64,000 bases of DNA from Thalassovita aquimarina. Lineage in GTDB: Bacteria; Pseudomonadota; Alphaproteobacteria; Rhodobacterales; Rhodobacteraceae. Shown piece after piece: positions 35,264-44,200 of the stretch. Location of the stretch: assembly GCF_018219815.1 (NCBI RefSeq), contig NZ_JADMKU010000015.1:40183-104182 (forward strand), in the 5' to 3' direction. A program made the translations under genes and the position numbers. The first letter of the stretch is position 1. Each line of letters opens with the position of its first letter. The notes under the pieces were generated by a model, which did no database searches, was not told the DNA's origin, and saw nothing but the letters and a program-made list of their open reading frames with translations.

Positions 35264-35953
35264 CTAGGTATTCGGCGCGGCCGGGTCAACCGGGAAGCGC
35301 GCCGCCAGGGCGGCCATCATCGCCCGGTCGGTATCGTCAAGCGCGCCCGCCGCGCGCGGACGGAACCGGTCGCGGAAGGCCTGCAGCACCGCCGCCTCGC
35401 CGAAATCTCCGATCGCATAGCCGAACCGCGCCGCAGCGCGGGCGAAATCCCCCGGGGCCGCAGGATCGGGCCAGACCGACAATCCCTGCGCCGCCAGCCG
35501 GCGCCAGTCGAATCGCGGCCCCGGATCGCATTTGCGTTCCGGCGCCATGTCGGAATGGCCGATGACGCGTTCCGGCGGGATTGCCCAGCGGACCATGACA
35601 TCGCCCAGCAACGCCTCAAGCACCGCCATCTGCGGTTCGGAAAACGGATGGGTGCCCAGATTGGCCAGTTCGACCCCGATCGAACGGGAATTGATGTCGC
35701 TCACGCCGCCCCACTGCCCGGCCCCGGCATGCCAGGCGCGCATGTCCTCGTCCACCAGTTGCCAGACCTGCCCCCGTTCCCCGATCAGGTAATGCGCCGA
35801 TACCTCGGCCTGCGGGTCGCACAACCGGTCCAGCGCCGCCTCGGCGCTGACCATCGCGGTGTAATGCAGCACGACCATATCGGGCCTCGCGCCTTCGCGG
35901 CGCGGCCCGAAATTCGGGGAAGGATACGGGATCGGCGCGGCGGCGTCAGCCAC
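35264..35953 (-). CDS. N-acetylmuramoyl-L-alanine amidase (AmpD-like, amidase_2)
   Basis: A 229-residue zinc amidase that splits muropeptide amide bonds during cell-wall recycling. The zinc and catalytic residues are visible in VVLHYTAM (first His), DEDMRAWHAGAGQWGG, and VIGHSDMAPERKCDPGPRFDW (second His and the Asp/Cys-region ligand). The tail has the peptidoglycan-binding-like AAARFGYAIGDFGEAAVLQAFRDRFRP. The start is GTG at 35953, overlapping the upstream lipoprotein stop. No signal peptide is visible, which suggests a cytoplasmic AmpD role. rnpB begins eight bases beyond its stop. Confidence 0.9.
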   Translation of the reverse strand: MADAAAPIPYPSPNFGPRREGARPDMVVLHYTAMVSAEAALDRLCDPQAEVSAHYLIGERGQVWQLVDEDMRAWHAGAGQWGGVSDINSRSIGVELANLGTHPFSEPQMAVLEALLGDVMVRWAIPPERVIGHSDMAPERKCDPGPRFDWRRLAAQGLSVWPDPAAPGDFARAAARFGYAIGDFGEAAVLQAFRDRFRPRAAGALDDTDRAMMAALAARFPVDPAAPNT

Positions 35954-36686
35954 CGTTCACCTTGCGGAACGGCGCCGGGTCCCAGGCGCAGGCGAAACCG
36001 TCCCCATCCGGATCGATGCCCATGCGATCTTTCTGCGGTCCGCCCTTGGCAAGGAAATCGGACTGCGCCTGATCGGGCGACGCGTAGCGGGCGCAGTTGC
36101 GCTGCGCACGGGCTTCGCTGGCGATGATGCGCTTATACATTTGCTGCCCGACAGCATTCGAGCTGTTGAGCGCATAGCTGACGATATTCGGGCCCTCGCG
36201 GCCGGTGCGCTTGGGCAGCGCGGTGGGCTGCACCACCTGATATTGCGCCTTGTTCTGTTCGATCCGCTGCGCGTCGCTTTCGATCGTGCGCAACGCCGAG
36301 ACATCTTCGAAATCGTTTTCCCTGGAAATCCCGGACGGCGCCAGCGCGACCTGCGGCGCCGGGGTCGCCGGATCGGCCTGAAGCGAGGTTTCCCCCGAAT
36401 TCAGTGCCGCCGCAGTTTCCGCCGCCAGCCGCTCGGCTTCGGTTTCCGGCAGGGTGGAGGCCACTGTGCTCAGCGGCCCCTGCATGTCCGTCGCCGCCGC
36501 GGATTGTTCCTGCGATACCGCCAGCGGGTCGACCAGTGGCTGACCGGCCAGCTGCGCGTCCCGCTGGGCCTGCGCCTGCTGGTAGTCGTCATAGTTCTTG
36601 AACCCGACCCCGACACCGCTGTCGGGGATCGTCGCATCGCAGGCCGCCAGCGCCAGCATTGCCAGAGATGGGATCACGTACCGCAT
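35946..36686 (-). CDS. lipoprotein with C-terminal excalibur domain
   Basis: A 246-residue exported protein. The lipobox LALAAC near residue 15 follows a short hydrophobic signal, MRYVIPSLAMLALAAC. A long low-complexity, alanine- and glutamine-rich middle region (about residues 30-190) leads to a C-terminal excalibur domain. That domain has RNCARYASPDQAQSDFL and GIDPDGDGFACAWDPAPFR, holding the DxDxDG calcium loop and two cysteines. I chose the ATG at 36686, where the signal begins. It is coupled to the downstream cell-wall amidase, so a periplasmic cell-envelope role is likely. Confidence 0.85.
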   Translation of the reverse strand: MRYVIPSLAMLALAACDATIPDSGVGVGFKNYDDYQQAQAQRDAQLAGQPLVDPLAVSQEQSAAATDMQGPLSTVASTLPETEAERLAAETAAALNSGETSLQADPATPAPQVALAPSGISRENDFEDVSALRTIESDAQRIEQNKAQYQVVQPTALPKRTGREGPNIVSYALNSSNAVGQQMYKRIIASEARAQRNCARYASPDQAQSDFLAKGGPQKDRMGIDPDGDGFACAWDPAPFRKVNGG

Positions 36687-36720
36687 GTCGAACACCTGCT
36701 CGTGGTTGTTTAACGCAGAC

Positions 36721-38208
36721 TTACCACCATTCGCCGGGTTTTGCCACAAAGCCCGCGGCGGTCTCCAGCGCGTAGGCGGTATTCAGCAGATCGCCCTCTT
36801 CCCAGGGACGGCCGATCAGCTGCAGCCCCAGCGGCAGTCCCTGCTGGTCCAGCCCCGTCGGCACGCTGATCCCCGGCAGGCCTGCCAGGTTCACCGTGAC
36901 GGTGAAAACGTCGTTGAGATACATCTGCACCGGATCGGCTTCGTTCATTTCGCCCAGACCGAAGGCAGCCGAAGGCGTCGCCGGGGTCAGGATCGCGTCG
37001 ATCCCGGCGGCGAAGACATCGTCGAAGTCCTTCTTGATCAGCGCGCGTACCTTGCGGGCGCGGTTGTAATAGGCGTCATAGAAACCGGCCGACAAAACGT
37101 AGGTGCCGACCATGACCCGGCGCTGCACTTCGTGGCCGAAGCCCTCGGCGCGGGTCTTCTCATACATCTCGTTGATGCCGTCGCCCGCCTCCAGCATGGC
37201 ACGGTGGCCGTAGCGCACGCCGTCATAGCGCGCCAGGTTCGACGACGCCTCGGCGGGCGCGATCACGTAATAGGCGGGCAGCGCGTATTTGGTGTGCGGC
37301 AGCGAGATATCGACGATCTCGGCGCCGGCATCCTTCAGCATGGCGCGGCCATCGGCCCACAGCTGATCGATTTCGGCGGGCATGCCGTCCATGCGGTATT
37401 CCTTCGGGATACCGATCTTCTTGCCCTTGATGTCACCGGTCAGCATCGCTTCGAAATCCGGCACCGGGATGTCGGCGCTGGTCGAATCCTTGGCATCGTG
37501 GCCGCACATGGCTTCCAGCATGATCGCCGCGTCGCGCACCGATTTGGTCATCGGCCCGGCCTGATCGAGCGACGAGGCGAAGGCGACAACGCCCCACCGC
37601 GAACAGCGGCCATAGGTCGGCTTGATGCCGACGGTGCCGGTGAAGGCGGCGGGCTGGCGGATCGACCCGCCGGTATCTGTGCCAGTCGCGGCCAGGCACA
37701 GATCGGCCGCAACGGCCGACGCGGACCCGCCCGAGGACCCGCCCGGGGTCAGCGCGGTGTCGTCATTGCCGCGGCGCCACGGGTTGACCGCGTTGCCATA
37801 GCACGAGGTTTCGTTCGACGACCCCATCGCGAATTCGTCCATGTTCAGCTTGCCCAGCATCACCGACCCGGCCTCGAACAGGTTCGAGGTCACGGTCGAT
37901 TCGTATTCCGGGGTGAAGCCTTCGAGGATGCGGCTGGCGGCCTGGCTCGGCACGCCCTTGGTGCAGAACAGGTCCTTGATGCCCACCGGCAGACCACACA
38001 TCGAGGGCGCGTCGCCCGCGGCCAGACGCGCGTCGGCGGCCTTGGCCTGTTCCAGCGCGATTTCCGGCGTCTTGTGCACGAAGGCGTTCAGCGCATCGGC
38101 CTTGTCGATGGCGCTCAGGCAGGCTTCGGTCAGCTCGACAGAGGTGACATCCTTTGCCCGCAGCTTGTCGCGGGCCTCGGCCAGGGTGAGTTTGTTCAGG
38201 TCAGTCAT
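36721..38208 (-). CDS. gatA: Asp-tRNA(Asn)/Glu-tRNA(Gln) amidotransferase subunit A
   Basis: A 495-residue amidase subunit that releases ammonia from glutamine for transamidation of mischarged tRNAs. The Ser-cisSer-Lys triad lies in [13 protein letters not shown] (Lys), [17 protein letters not shown] (cis-Ser) and [15 protein letters not shown] (nucleophile). [21 protein letters not shown] is typical of GatA. Its ATG shares one base with the gatC stop (TAATG). gatB is not adjacent, which is normal in this group. Confidence 0.96.
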   Translation of the reverse strand: MTDLNKLTLAEARDKLRAKDVTSVELTEACLSAIDKADALNAFVHKTPEIALEQAKAADARLAAGDAPSMCGLPVGIKDLFCTKGVPSQAASRILEGFTPEYESTVTSNLFEAGSVMLGKLNMDEFAMGSSNETSCYGNAVNPWRRGNDDTALTPGGSSGGSASAVAADLCLAATGTDTGGSIRQPAAFTGTVGIKPTYGRCSRWGVVAFASSLDQAGPMTKSVRDAAIMLEAMCGHDAKDSTSADIPVPDFEAMLTGDIKGKKIGIPKEYRMDGMPAEIDQLWADGRAMLKDAGAEIVDISLPHTKYALPAYYVIAPAEASSNLARYDGVRYGHRAMLEAGDGINEMYEKTRAEGFGHEVQRRVMVGTYVLSAGFYDAYYNRARKVRALIKKDFDDVFAAGIDAILTPATPSAAFGLGEMNEADPVQMYLNDVFTVTVNLAGLPGISVPTGLDQQGLPLGLQLIGRPWEEGDLLNTAYALETAAGFVAKPGEWW

Positions 38209-38495
38209 TATTCCACCACCTTCGGAACCGCGAAAAAGCCTTCGCGCGCATCGGGCGCGTTGCTGAGGATCTTGTCCTGCATGTTGCCGTCGGTCACGAC
38301 GTCTTCGCGCCGCTTCAGCCGCATCGGCGTGACCGAGGTCATCGGTTCGACGCCCTCGACATCCACTTCATTCAATTGCTCGATGAAGCCGAGGATGGTG
38401 TTGAATTCGTTGGCCAGCGCCGGCAGCGCGTCTTCTTCCACCTTGATCCGGGCAAGATGCGCCACCTTGGCGGCGGTTTTGGTGTCGATCGACAT
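38208..38495 (-). CDS. gatC: Asp-tRNA(Asn)/Glu-tRNA(Gln) amidotransferase subunit C
   Basis: A 95-residue GatC. It begins [21 protein letters not shown], the family helical start, with the conserved later [15 protein letters not shown] and a C-terminal [14 protein letters not shown] end. GatC wraps around GatA and stabilises the complex. The ATG at 38495 is preferred over an in-frame start nine codons upstream because homology begins there. It is translationally coupled to gatA. Confidence 0.95.
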   Translation of the reverse strand: MSIDTKTAAKVAHLARIKVEEDALPALANEFNTILGFIEQLNEVDVEGVEPMTSVTPMRLKRREDVVTDGNMQDKILSNAPDAREGFFAVPKVVE

Positions 38496-38528
38496 CAGCA
38501 GATCTCCGTTATCCAGTTGCAACAGCGT

Positions 38529-39185
38529 TTAGCGCCGTGACGTCGGCTCCGCAAGCATATGGCGGCGATAGGTTTCGATCATCCAGCCCAGCATCGTGGC
38601 GTTGAGCAGATGCCAGACGAAATGGGTCCCCAAAGGCCAGACCGCGCAAAGCGGATCGTCGAGACTGCGAAAAAGGATCGAGACACAAAGGATCGCCGCC
38701 CCGATCCCAAGCCTCCGGGCGGTTTGCGGGGCGCGATGGCGCAGCAGAACCGCGTAGATCGCGATCAGCAGCGGCACCGGCGCATAGCCCGCCGACGCCC
38801 CCAGTCCCGGCAGCAGCCGGAACAGCGGCACCGTGACGGCGGCGAAGGGAAAGAACAGCAGCATCACGGCGAAGGCCCGGCCCTGCGGCATTCGCCAGAA
38901 ATCCCGGTTGGCGGCGAAGATGTAGATCAGAACGAACACGAGGATCGGCACGCTGTCGGCCACCCCGGCCCAAACCTGCGCATGGGTGTGAAACAGCCAC
39001 GACCCGACCCCGATCACCGCCAGCACGACGGTCAGCGCCCGCGCCAGCGGCAATCCCCTGACCCGCGACCACAGGAGCGCCGCCGCGACAACAAAACCCA
39101 GGTTGGTCAACGCGTTGATCGGCTCGGCCCAGTATTCCGTCCCGACCCGTTCGCAATAGCTGTCCACCGCCCGGAACCAATCCAT
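38529..39185 (-). CDS. ceramidase-family membrane protein
   Basis: A 218-residue inner-membrane protein with about seven helices. It has the alkaline-ceramidase (PF05875) signatures: VGTEYWAEPINALTNLGF near the N-terminus, GSWLFHTHAQVWAGVADSVPI in the middle, and GTHFVWHLLNATMLG near the end. The histidines and aspartate of these motifs bind zinc in eukaryotic members. Bacterial substrates are not established; ceramide-like or ornithine-lipid amides are possible. The start ATG 39185 is preceded by AAGGAACGGGC. It lies downstream of a divergent hydrolase and next to gatC. Confidence 0.85.
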   Translation of the reverse strand: MDWFRAVDSYCERVGTEYWAEPINALTNLGFVVAAALLWSRVRGLPLARALTVVLAVIGVGSWLFHTHAQVWAGVADSVPILVFVLIYIFAANRDFWRMPQGRAFAVMLLFFPFAAVTVPLFRLLPGLGASAGYAPVPLLIAIYAVLLRHRAPQTARRLGIGAAILCVSILFRSLDDPLCAVWPLGTHFVWHLLNATMLGWMIETYRRHMLAEPTSRR

Positions 39186-39325
39186 GCCCGTTCCTTCTTC
39201 TTGCCCCAACGCCTTGTTACAGATGCTAGCGCCGGAAACGGCCCGCCCCGCCACGGGCGAAATCGCTGCTGGCGGATCATGCGCCCCGTGCTAGGCTTCG
39301 CACCAAGACACATAGGAGGAGTATC

Positions 39326-40018
39326 ATGAAAATCATCTGGCTTGGCCATTCCGGCTTCCGCATCGAAATCGGCGATCAGGTGCTGCTGGTCGATCCGTGG
39401 CTGACCGGCAACCCGATGTTCCCCGAAGACAGCCGCGCCGCCGCGATCGCAGGCGCCACCGCGATTCTGGTCAGCCACGGCCATGGCGACCATTCCGCCG
39501 ACGCGCTGGCGATATCGAAGGAGCTCGATATCCCCGTGCTCGGCATCTACGACCTGATGAGCTTCTGGGAAGCCAGCGAAGGCGCCAAGGTCATCGGTTT
39601 CAACAAGGGCGGCACGGTGCGCGTGGGCGATGTCGCGGTGACCATGGTGAATGCGGTGCATTCGTCGTCGATTGGCGGCAAGGACGGGCCGGTCTATGCC
39701 GGCACCGAGTCGGGCTTCATGATCGCGGGCGAAGGTCACACGATCTATTTCACCGGCGATACCGACGTGATGGCGGACATGAAGGTGTTCAACGACCTGC
39801 ACGCGCCCGATATCGGGATTCTGTGCGCCGGCGGGCATTTCACCATGGACATGAAACGGGCGGCCTATGCCGCAAAGACCTTCTTCGACTTCAAGACGGT
39901 GATCCCCTGCCATTACCGCACCTTCCCGTTGCTGGAACAATCGGCCGAGGCGCTGAAGGACGCGCTTGCCGGCGTCGACGTGATCGAGCCGCAGGTAATG
40001 GAAGCGATCACGGTTTAA
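39326..40018 (+). CDS. UPF0173 metal-dependent hydrolase (metallo-beta-lactamase fold)
   Basis: A 230-residue MBL-fold hydrolase. It starts MKIIWLGHSGFRIEIGDQ and has the metal motif LVSHGHGDHSADALAI, then VNAVHSSSIGG, YFTGDTDVMADMKVF and the late VIPCHYRTFPLL. The order is that of the UPF0173 family (YtkL-like), which is widespread and uncharacterised. CATAGGAGGAG precedes the ATG. Its 3' flank carries a two-hairpin repeat also found near the 5-formyl-THF cyclo-ligase gene. Confidence 0.92.
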   Translation: MKIIWLGHSGFRIEIGDQVLLVDPWLTGNPMFPEDSRAAAIAGATAILVSHGHGDHSADALAISKELDIPVLGIYDLMSFWEASEGAKVIGFNKGGTVRVGDVAVTMVNAVHSSSIGGKDGPVYAGTESGFMIAGEGHTIYFTGDTDVMADMKVFNDLHAPDIGILCAGGHFTMDMKRAAYAAKTFFDFKTVIPCHYRTFPLLEQSAEALKDALAGVDVIEPQVMEAITV

Positions 40019-40043
40019 GGCGCTGCCCCCGGCGAGGAGGGAT

Positions 40044-40093
40044 GGGGGCGCTGCCCCCGCCGCGGCAAGCCGCGACTCCCCCGGGATATTTGA
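40044..40093. repeat. two-hairpin intergenic repeat, copy B
   Basis: GGGGGC-GCT-GCCCCC (40044-40058) is followed by GCCGCGGC-AA-GCCGCGAC and the tail TCCCCCGGGATATTTG. Compared with copy A at 20956-21004, one T-A pair of the second stem is replaced by C-G on both sides. A truncated echo (GCGCTGCCCCC) lies just before it at 40020-40030. Confidence 0.8.
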
Positions 40094-40159
40094 GAAAAGA
40101 AGAAGGGCGTGGTCAGGACACGGTACGACAGGACGGTACCTGCTGCCGCAAGGACCGCC

Positions 40160-40609
40160 TCACCGCCGCCCGGCGAAGAACGCTTTCAGCAGATCCTCGG
40201 ACGGCTTGGCGTCGATATGATCGTACACCTCGGGCACGTGGTGGCATTGCGGATGGCTGAAAATGCGCGCGCCATGCGCCACGCCGCCGCTTTTCGGGTC
40301 CGCCGCGCCATAGTAAAGCCGCGCGATCCGAGCGGCGGAAATCGCGGTAGCGCACATCGGACAGGGTTCCAGCGTCACGTAGAGGTCGTGCCCGGGCAGC
40401 CTTTCGCTGCCCAGGGCGGCGCAGGCGGCGCGGATCGCAAGGATCTCGGCATGCGCGGTGGGGTCGTTCAATTCGCGCGTACGGTTGCCCGCCCGCGCCG
40501 CCACGGTGCCGTCGGGGGCCACGATCACCGCGCCCACCGGCACCTCGCCGCGGTCGCCCGCCGCGCGCGCTTCGTCCAGCGCGATCTGCATGTAGCTGCG
40601 AAAAACCAT
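40160..40609 (-). CDS. tadA: tRNA adenosine(34) deaminase
   Basis: A 149-residue zinc deaminase that makes inosine at the wobble position of tRNA-Arg(ACG). The catalytic motifs are NDPTAHAEILAIR (His53 zinc ligand, Glu55 proton shuttle) and LEPCPMCATAIS (the two cysteine ligands). The loop VYDHIDAKPSEDLLKAFF and the compact length fit TadA better than free-base cytosine or guanine deaminases. It is convergent with the UPF0173 gene and divergent from the pseudouridine synthase gene, so the RNA-modification genes share a spacer. Confidence 0.92.
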   Translation of the reverse strand: MVFRSYMQIALDEARAAGDRGEVPVGAVIVAPDGTVAARAGNRTRELNDPTAHAEILAIRAACAALGSERLPGHDLYVTLEPCPMCATAISAARIARLYYGAADPKSGGVAHGARIFSHPQCHHVPEVYDHIDAKPSEDLLKAFFAGRR

Positions 40610-40693
40610 GCTCTTCCTTGCCCTGCGATCAGCGCTTTCGCAATGGCGAAATTTGCGCTAAGCCTCGGCCCTCCAAACCCAAAAGGTTCCCCC

Positions 40694-41683
40694 ATGCCCG
40701 AAACACCCGCAGGAGAACGCATCGCCAAGGTCATCGCCCGCGCAGGGCTGGCCAGCCGCCGCGAGGCCGAGAAGCTGATCGAAGCCGGGCGGGTGAGCGT
40801 CAACGGCAAGAAGATCGACAGCCCGGCGCTGAACGTCACCCCCACCGACAAGGTGGTGGTGGACGGCAAGCCGCTGGAGGCGCCGGAACCGGCGCGCATC
40901 TGGCTCTATCACAAGCCCACCGGACTGGTGACCACGCATAAGGATGAACAGGGCCGCCCGACGATCTATGACAACCTGCCCGAGGACATGCCCCGGGTGA
41001 TGAGCATCGGCCGGCTCGACCTCAATTCCGAAGGCTTGCTGCTGCTGACCAACGATGGCGCGGTGAAGCGGCAGCTGGAACTGCCCTCGACCGGCTGGCT
41101 GCGCAAATACCGGGTGCGGGTGAAGGGCGCGGTGAAGGACGAGATGCTGGAACCGCTGCGCCAGGGCATCACCGTCGAGGGCGAGAGGTTCCAGCCGATG
41201 ATCGTCAGCTTCGACCGGCAGCAGGGCGCCAACGCCTGGCTGACCGTGGGGCTGCGCGAGGGCAAGAACCGTGAAATCCGCCGCGCGATGGAGGCCATCG
41301 GCCTGACGGTGAACCGGCTGATCCGGGTGTCCTACGGGCCGTTCCAGCTGGGCCAGCTGAAATCGGGCGAGGTCGAGGAACTGCGCCGCAAGGTGATACG
41401 CGATCAATTGGGGCTGGACGGCGAGGAAACGCCGCGCGGCCGCGGCCCGCAGGTCCGGCGCAAGCCGGACGACAAGCGCGGCCCGGAAGGCAAGCGCAAG
41501 CGCAGCCCGACGGACAAGCGCGGGACGGAAGGCACACGCGGGCTGGCAGGCAAGCGTGGACCGGCCCCGGAAGGCAAGCGCGGCCCGGCAGGCAAGCGCG
41601 GCCCCGGGGACAAGCGCGGTCCGGCGGACCGGCCGAAACCGCCGCGCGGCGGCAAGCCGGGCGGACCGGCACGCAAACGCTGA
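40694..41683 (+). CDS. RluB/RsuA-family pseudouridine synthase with KRGP-repeat tail
   Basis: A 329-residue rRNA pseudouridine synthase. An S4 RNA-binding domain (about residues 8-60, RIAKVIARAGLASRREAEKLI) precedes the catalytic domain, which has the essential aspartate in SIGRLDLNSEGLLLLTNDG and the substrate loop LREGKNREIRRAMEAIGL. Order and length match RluB, which modifies U2605 of 23S rRNA. From about residue 245 the tail is strongly basic and repetitive, built on KRGP units (GKRGP, DKRGP), probably disordered and RNA-binding. The ATG at 40694 is the first homologous methionine. Confidence 0.92.
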   Translation: MPETPAGERIAKVIARAGLASRREAEKLIEAGRVSVNGKKIDSPALNVTPTDKVVVDGKPLEAPEPARIWLYHKPTGLVTTHKDEQGRPTIYDNLPEDMPRVMSIGRLDLNSEGLLLLTNDGAVKRQLELPSTGWLRKYRVRVKGAVKDEMLEPLRQGITVEGERFQPMIVSFDRQQGANAWLTVGLREGKNREIRRAMEAIGLTVNRLIRVSYGPFQLGQLKSGEVEELRRKVIRDQLGLDGEETPRGRGPQVRRKPDDKRGPEGKRKRSPTDKRGTEGTRGLAGKRGPAPEGKRGPAGKRGPGDKRGPADRPKPPRGGKPGGPARKR

Positions 41684-42009
41684 CGACACGAACCGGGCGA
41701 AAGCCGGGCCAGCGCCAGTCCGCGGGGTGGCGCCGCATACCTCTCAGCATGGCAGTTTATACCGGCCGCCTATGTGCTCCCCATCAGTCACAGGACAAGC
41801 CGAACCAAAGCGCCAGCCCGTCAGGGCGGACCGGCGCTGGCCCGGTGGCCTGCGTGCTTGTTCCGGGCCGGGGTTCCTGTTGAACCGGGCCTTCCCTCCC
41901 CCTACCCCCGCGCCAGCCCGCGCTGGCGCAATTGCCGCGATCTTCCCCCTAGCCATTCCGCCCCTGCCCGCTTACGGTTCCCAACAGGTATTCTTCACGC
42001 GAGGCCCCG
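41684..42009. other. 326-base intergenic region before the TelA-type operon
   Basis: It contains several GC-rich inverted stretches (for example GCGAAAGCCGGGCC after the synthase stop) but no T-tract terminator. I find no gene. The promoter for the downstream operon is probably in its right half, where AT content rises (about 41945-41995). Confidence 0.4.
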
Positions 42010-42093
42010 ATGTCTGGCACCGGATTGCAAAAACTGGCCTTTCTCCTGCTTGTCATACTGACCCTCTATGTGGTCCTCGCAGGAGGCGCGTGA
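42010..42093 (+). CDS. 27-residue single-span membrane peptide
   Basis: ATG 42010 opens a frame of 27 codons starting MSGTGLQKLAFLL. It is almost entirely one hydrophobic helix, LAFLLLVILTLYVVLAG, ending GGA. GAGG lies just upstream with proper spacing. Its TGA overlaps the xpaC-like ATG by one base (TGATG), and the xpaC ribosome-binding site is inside it, so the two are coupled. A tiny membrane helper for the XpaC/TelA system is a reasonable guess. It could also be only a translational leader. Confidence 0.6.
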   Translation: MSGTGLQKLAFLLLVILTLYVVLAGGA

Positions 42094-42959
42094 TGGCACA
42101 ACGCTATGGCGGCAAATTCAGCCCCGAGGGCAAACCGGTCAAAGGCGCCTATCGCGGCGCCAAACGCACCCGCGTGGGCGGACGCGTCAACCTTCTGTTC
42201 ATCATCCCGCTGCCGCTGATCTGGAAGGCCTTCACCTCCGACCCGGTCGGCATGGCGCAATATCTGGTCGCGCTCGGCGCGCTGATCCTCGCCGCCTGGC
42301 TGACCCGCGAGGGGCTGCTGGCGCAGGAGGCCTACGAGGCGCGCAAGGTGGCCCGCCGCCCCGCCCTGCCGCGCAAGATCGTCGGATCGATCCTCACCGG
42401 GCTGGGGCTGGGGATTGCCGGGTTTGCCGGTTTCGGCGTAATCGAGGCGGCGATCTTCGCGGTGCTGGGCGCGGCGCTGCATGCGATGGCCTTCGGAATC
42501 GACCCGCTGAAGGACAAGGGAATGGACGGCGTCGACACCTTCCAGACCGACCGCGTCGCCCGCGCGGTGGACGAAGCGGAAAAGCACCTGACCGCGATGA
42601 CCGAGGCGATGAAACGCGCCGGCGACCGGCAGATGATGGTGCGGCTGGAAGCCTTTCAGGCCACCGCCCGCGACCTGTTCCGCACCGTCGAGGAGGACCC
42701 GCGCGACCTGACGGCGGCGCGCAAGTACCTGTCGGTCTATCTGATGGGCGCGCGCGACGCGACGGTGAAGTTCGCCGATATCTACGGCCGGTCGCATGAC
42801 GAGAAGGCCAAGGCCGATTACGCGGCGCTACTTGACGATCTTGAGCAGAACTTCGCCGCCCGCACGCAAAAGATGTTGCTGGATGACCGCAGCGATCTGA
42901 ATATCGAGATAGAGGTGCTGCGCGACCGGCTGAAACGGGAAGGTATTAGGGCGGGCTGA
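42093..42959 (+). CDS. XpaC-like protein (5-bromo-4-chloroindolyl phosphate hydrolysis family)
   Basis: A 288-residue protein with an N-terminal basic stretch (RYGGKFSPEGKPVKGAYRGAKRTRVGGRVNLLF), then about four hydrophobic segments between residues 30 and 130. A C-terminal helical domain (ARAVDEAEKHLTAMTEAMKRA, LDDLEQNFAARTQKMLL) follows. This is the XpaC (PF10112) layout. The family name comes from a Bacillus screen and does not define an enzyme. Members are consistently paired with TelA/YaaN, as here. AGGAGG precedes the ATG. It probably acts at the inner membrane in envelope stress or toxic-anion resistance. Confidence 0.88.
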   Translation: MAQRYGGKFSPEGKPVKGAYRGAKRTRVGGRVNLLFIIPLPLIWKAFTSDPVGMAQYLVALGALILAAWLTREGLLAQEAYEARKVARRPALPRKIVGSILTGLGLGIAGFAGFGVIEAAIFAVLGAALHAMAFGIDPLKDKGMDGVDTFQTDRVARAVDEAEKHLTAMTEAMKRAGDRQMMVRLEAFQATARDLFRTVEEDPRDLTAARKYLSVYLMGARDATVKFADIYGRSHDEKAKADYAALLDDLEQNFAARTQKMLLDDRSDLNIEIEVLRDRLKREGIRAG

Positions 42960-42992
42960 CCGCCGCAAGCCATTGTATTCAAGGGGAACGTC

Positions 42993-44192
42993 ATGTCGCA
43001 AACCATTCAGCAGAAAGCCGCCGCCGACCTGGCGATGGTGGAAGAAGTCACCGCCGTGGCCCTGCCCGAACCGGGCAAGGCCGACGACATCGTATCATTG
43101 GAGCAAGCCGATGCGCCGCTGAGCGCGGAAATCCGGTCGCGGATGGGCGAACTGGACATGGGCGACACCAATTCCATCGTGTCCTTCGGGTCGGCCGCGC
43201 AGGCCGAACTGCAGGAAATCAGCCAGGCGATGCTGTCGGACGTGCGCAACAAGGATGTGGGGCCTGCGGGCGACTCTTTACGCGAAATCGTCACCACAAT
43301 CCGCGGCTTTTCGGTCAGCGAACTGGATGTGCGGCGCAAGCGCAGTTTCTTCGAAAAGCTGCTGGGCCGCGCCGCGCCCTTCGCCAAGTTCACCGCGCGT
43401 TATGAAACCGTGCAGGGCCAGATCGACCGGATCACCGACAACCTTCTGAAGCACGAACACACGCTGTTGAAGGACATCAAATCGCTCGACATGCTCTATG
43501 AAAAGACGCTGAATTTCTACGACGAGCTGGCGCTCTACATCGCCGCCGGCTCGGCCAAGCTGACCGATCTCGATGGCAACGACATCCCCGCCAAGGAAGC
43601 GGCGGTCAAGGCCGCGGCCGAGGAAGATCAGGTGATGGCGGCGCAGGAATTGCGCGACCTGCGCGCCGCGCGCGACGACCTGGAACGCCGGGTGCACGAC
43701 CTGAAACTGACCCGGCAGGTGACGATGCAATCGCTGCCCTCGATCCGGCTGGTGCAGGAAAACGACAAGTCGCTGGTTACCAAGATCAATTCGACCATGG
43801 TCAACACCGTGCCGCTTTGGGAAACCCAGCTGGCGCAGGCGCTGACCATTCAGCGCAGCGCCGAAGCGGCGGCGGCGGTACGCGAAGCCAGTGACCTGAC
43901 CAACGAACTGCTGACAGCCAACGCGGAAAACCTGCGCCAGTCGAACAAGGCGATCCGCGAAGAAATGGAACGCGGCGTGTTCGATATCGAGGCGGTGAAA
44001 AAGGCCAATGCCGATCTGGTCGCCACCATCGAGGAAAGCCTTGCCATCGCCGATGAGGGCAAGGCGCGCCGCGCCGCCGCCGAGGAAGAGCTGAAGAAGA
44101 TGGAAACAGAGTTGCGCGACACGCTGGCCGCGGCCAAGGCGCGCAAGACGGGCCTTGGCGACACCGCTGGCACTTCGGTGCCGGAAAGCTGA
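42993..44192 (+). CDS. telA: toxic anion resistance protein TelA (YaaN family)
   Basis: A 399-residue, largely coiled-coil cytoplasmic protein. The family core includes VSELDVRRKRSFFEKLLG, the helical DNLLKHEHTLLKDIKSLDMLYEKTLNF, and NSTMVNTVPLWETQLAQAL. The last 60 residues are a lysine- and glutamate-rich helix (KARRAAAEEELKKMETELRD). TelA proteins confer resistance to tellurite and to membrane-active agents, by an unsettled mechanism. It lies 33 bases after the XpaC-like gene and belongs to the same operon. The symbol is used by family. Confidence 0.92.
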   Translation: MSQTIQQKAAADLAMVEEVTAVALPEPGKADDIVSLEQADAPLSAEIRSRMGELDMGDTNSIVSFGSAAQAELQEISQAMLSDVRNKDVGPAGDSLREIVTTIRGFSVSELDVRRKRSFFEKLLGRAAPFAKFTARYETVQGQIDRITDNLLKHEHTLLKDIKSLDMLYEKTLNFYDELALYIAAGSAKLTDLDGNDIPAKEAAVKAAAEEDQVMAAQELRDLRAARDDLERRVHDLKLTRQVTMQSLPSIRLVQENDKSLVTKINSTMVNTVPLWETQLAQALTIQRSAEAAAAVREASDLTNELLTANAENLRQSNKAIREEMERGVFDIEAVKKANADLVATIEESLAIADEGKARRAAAEEELKKMETELRDTLAAAKARKTGLGDTAGTSVPES

Positions 44193-44200
44193 GGCGGGGC

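Noticed and set aside
41404..41676. Collagen-like minus-strand ORF with GPR repeats
   Set aside because: It is the complement of the KRGP-repeat tail of the pseudouridine synthase and has no start signals.
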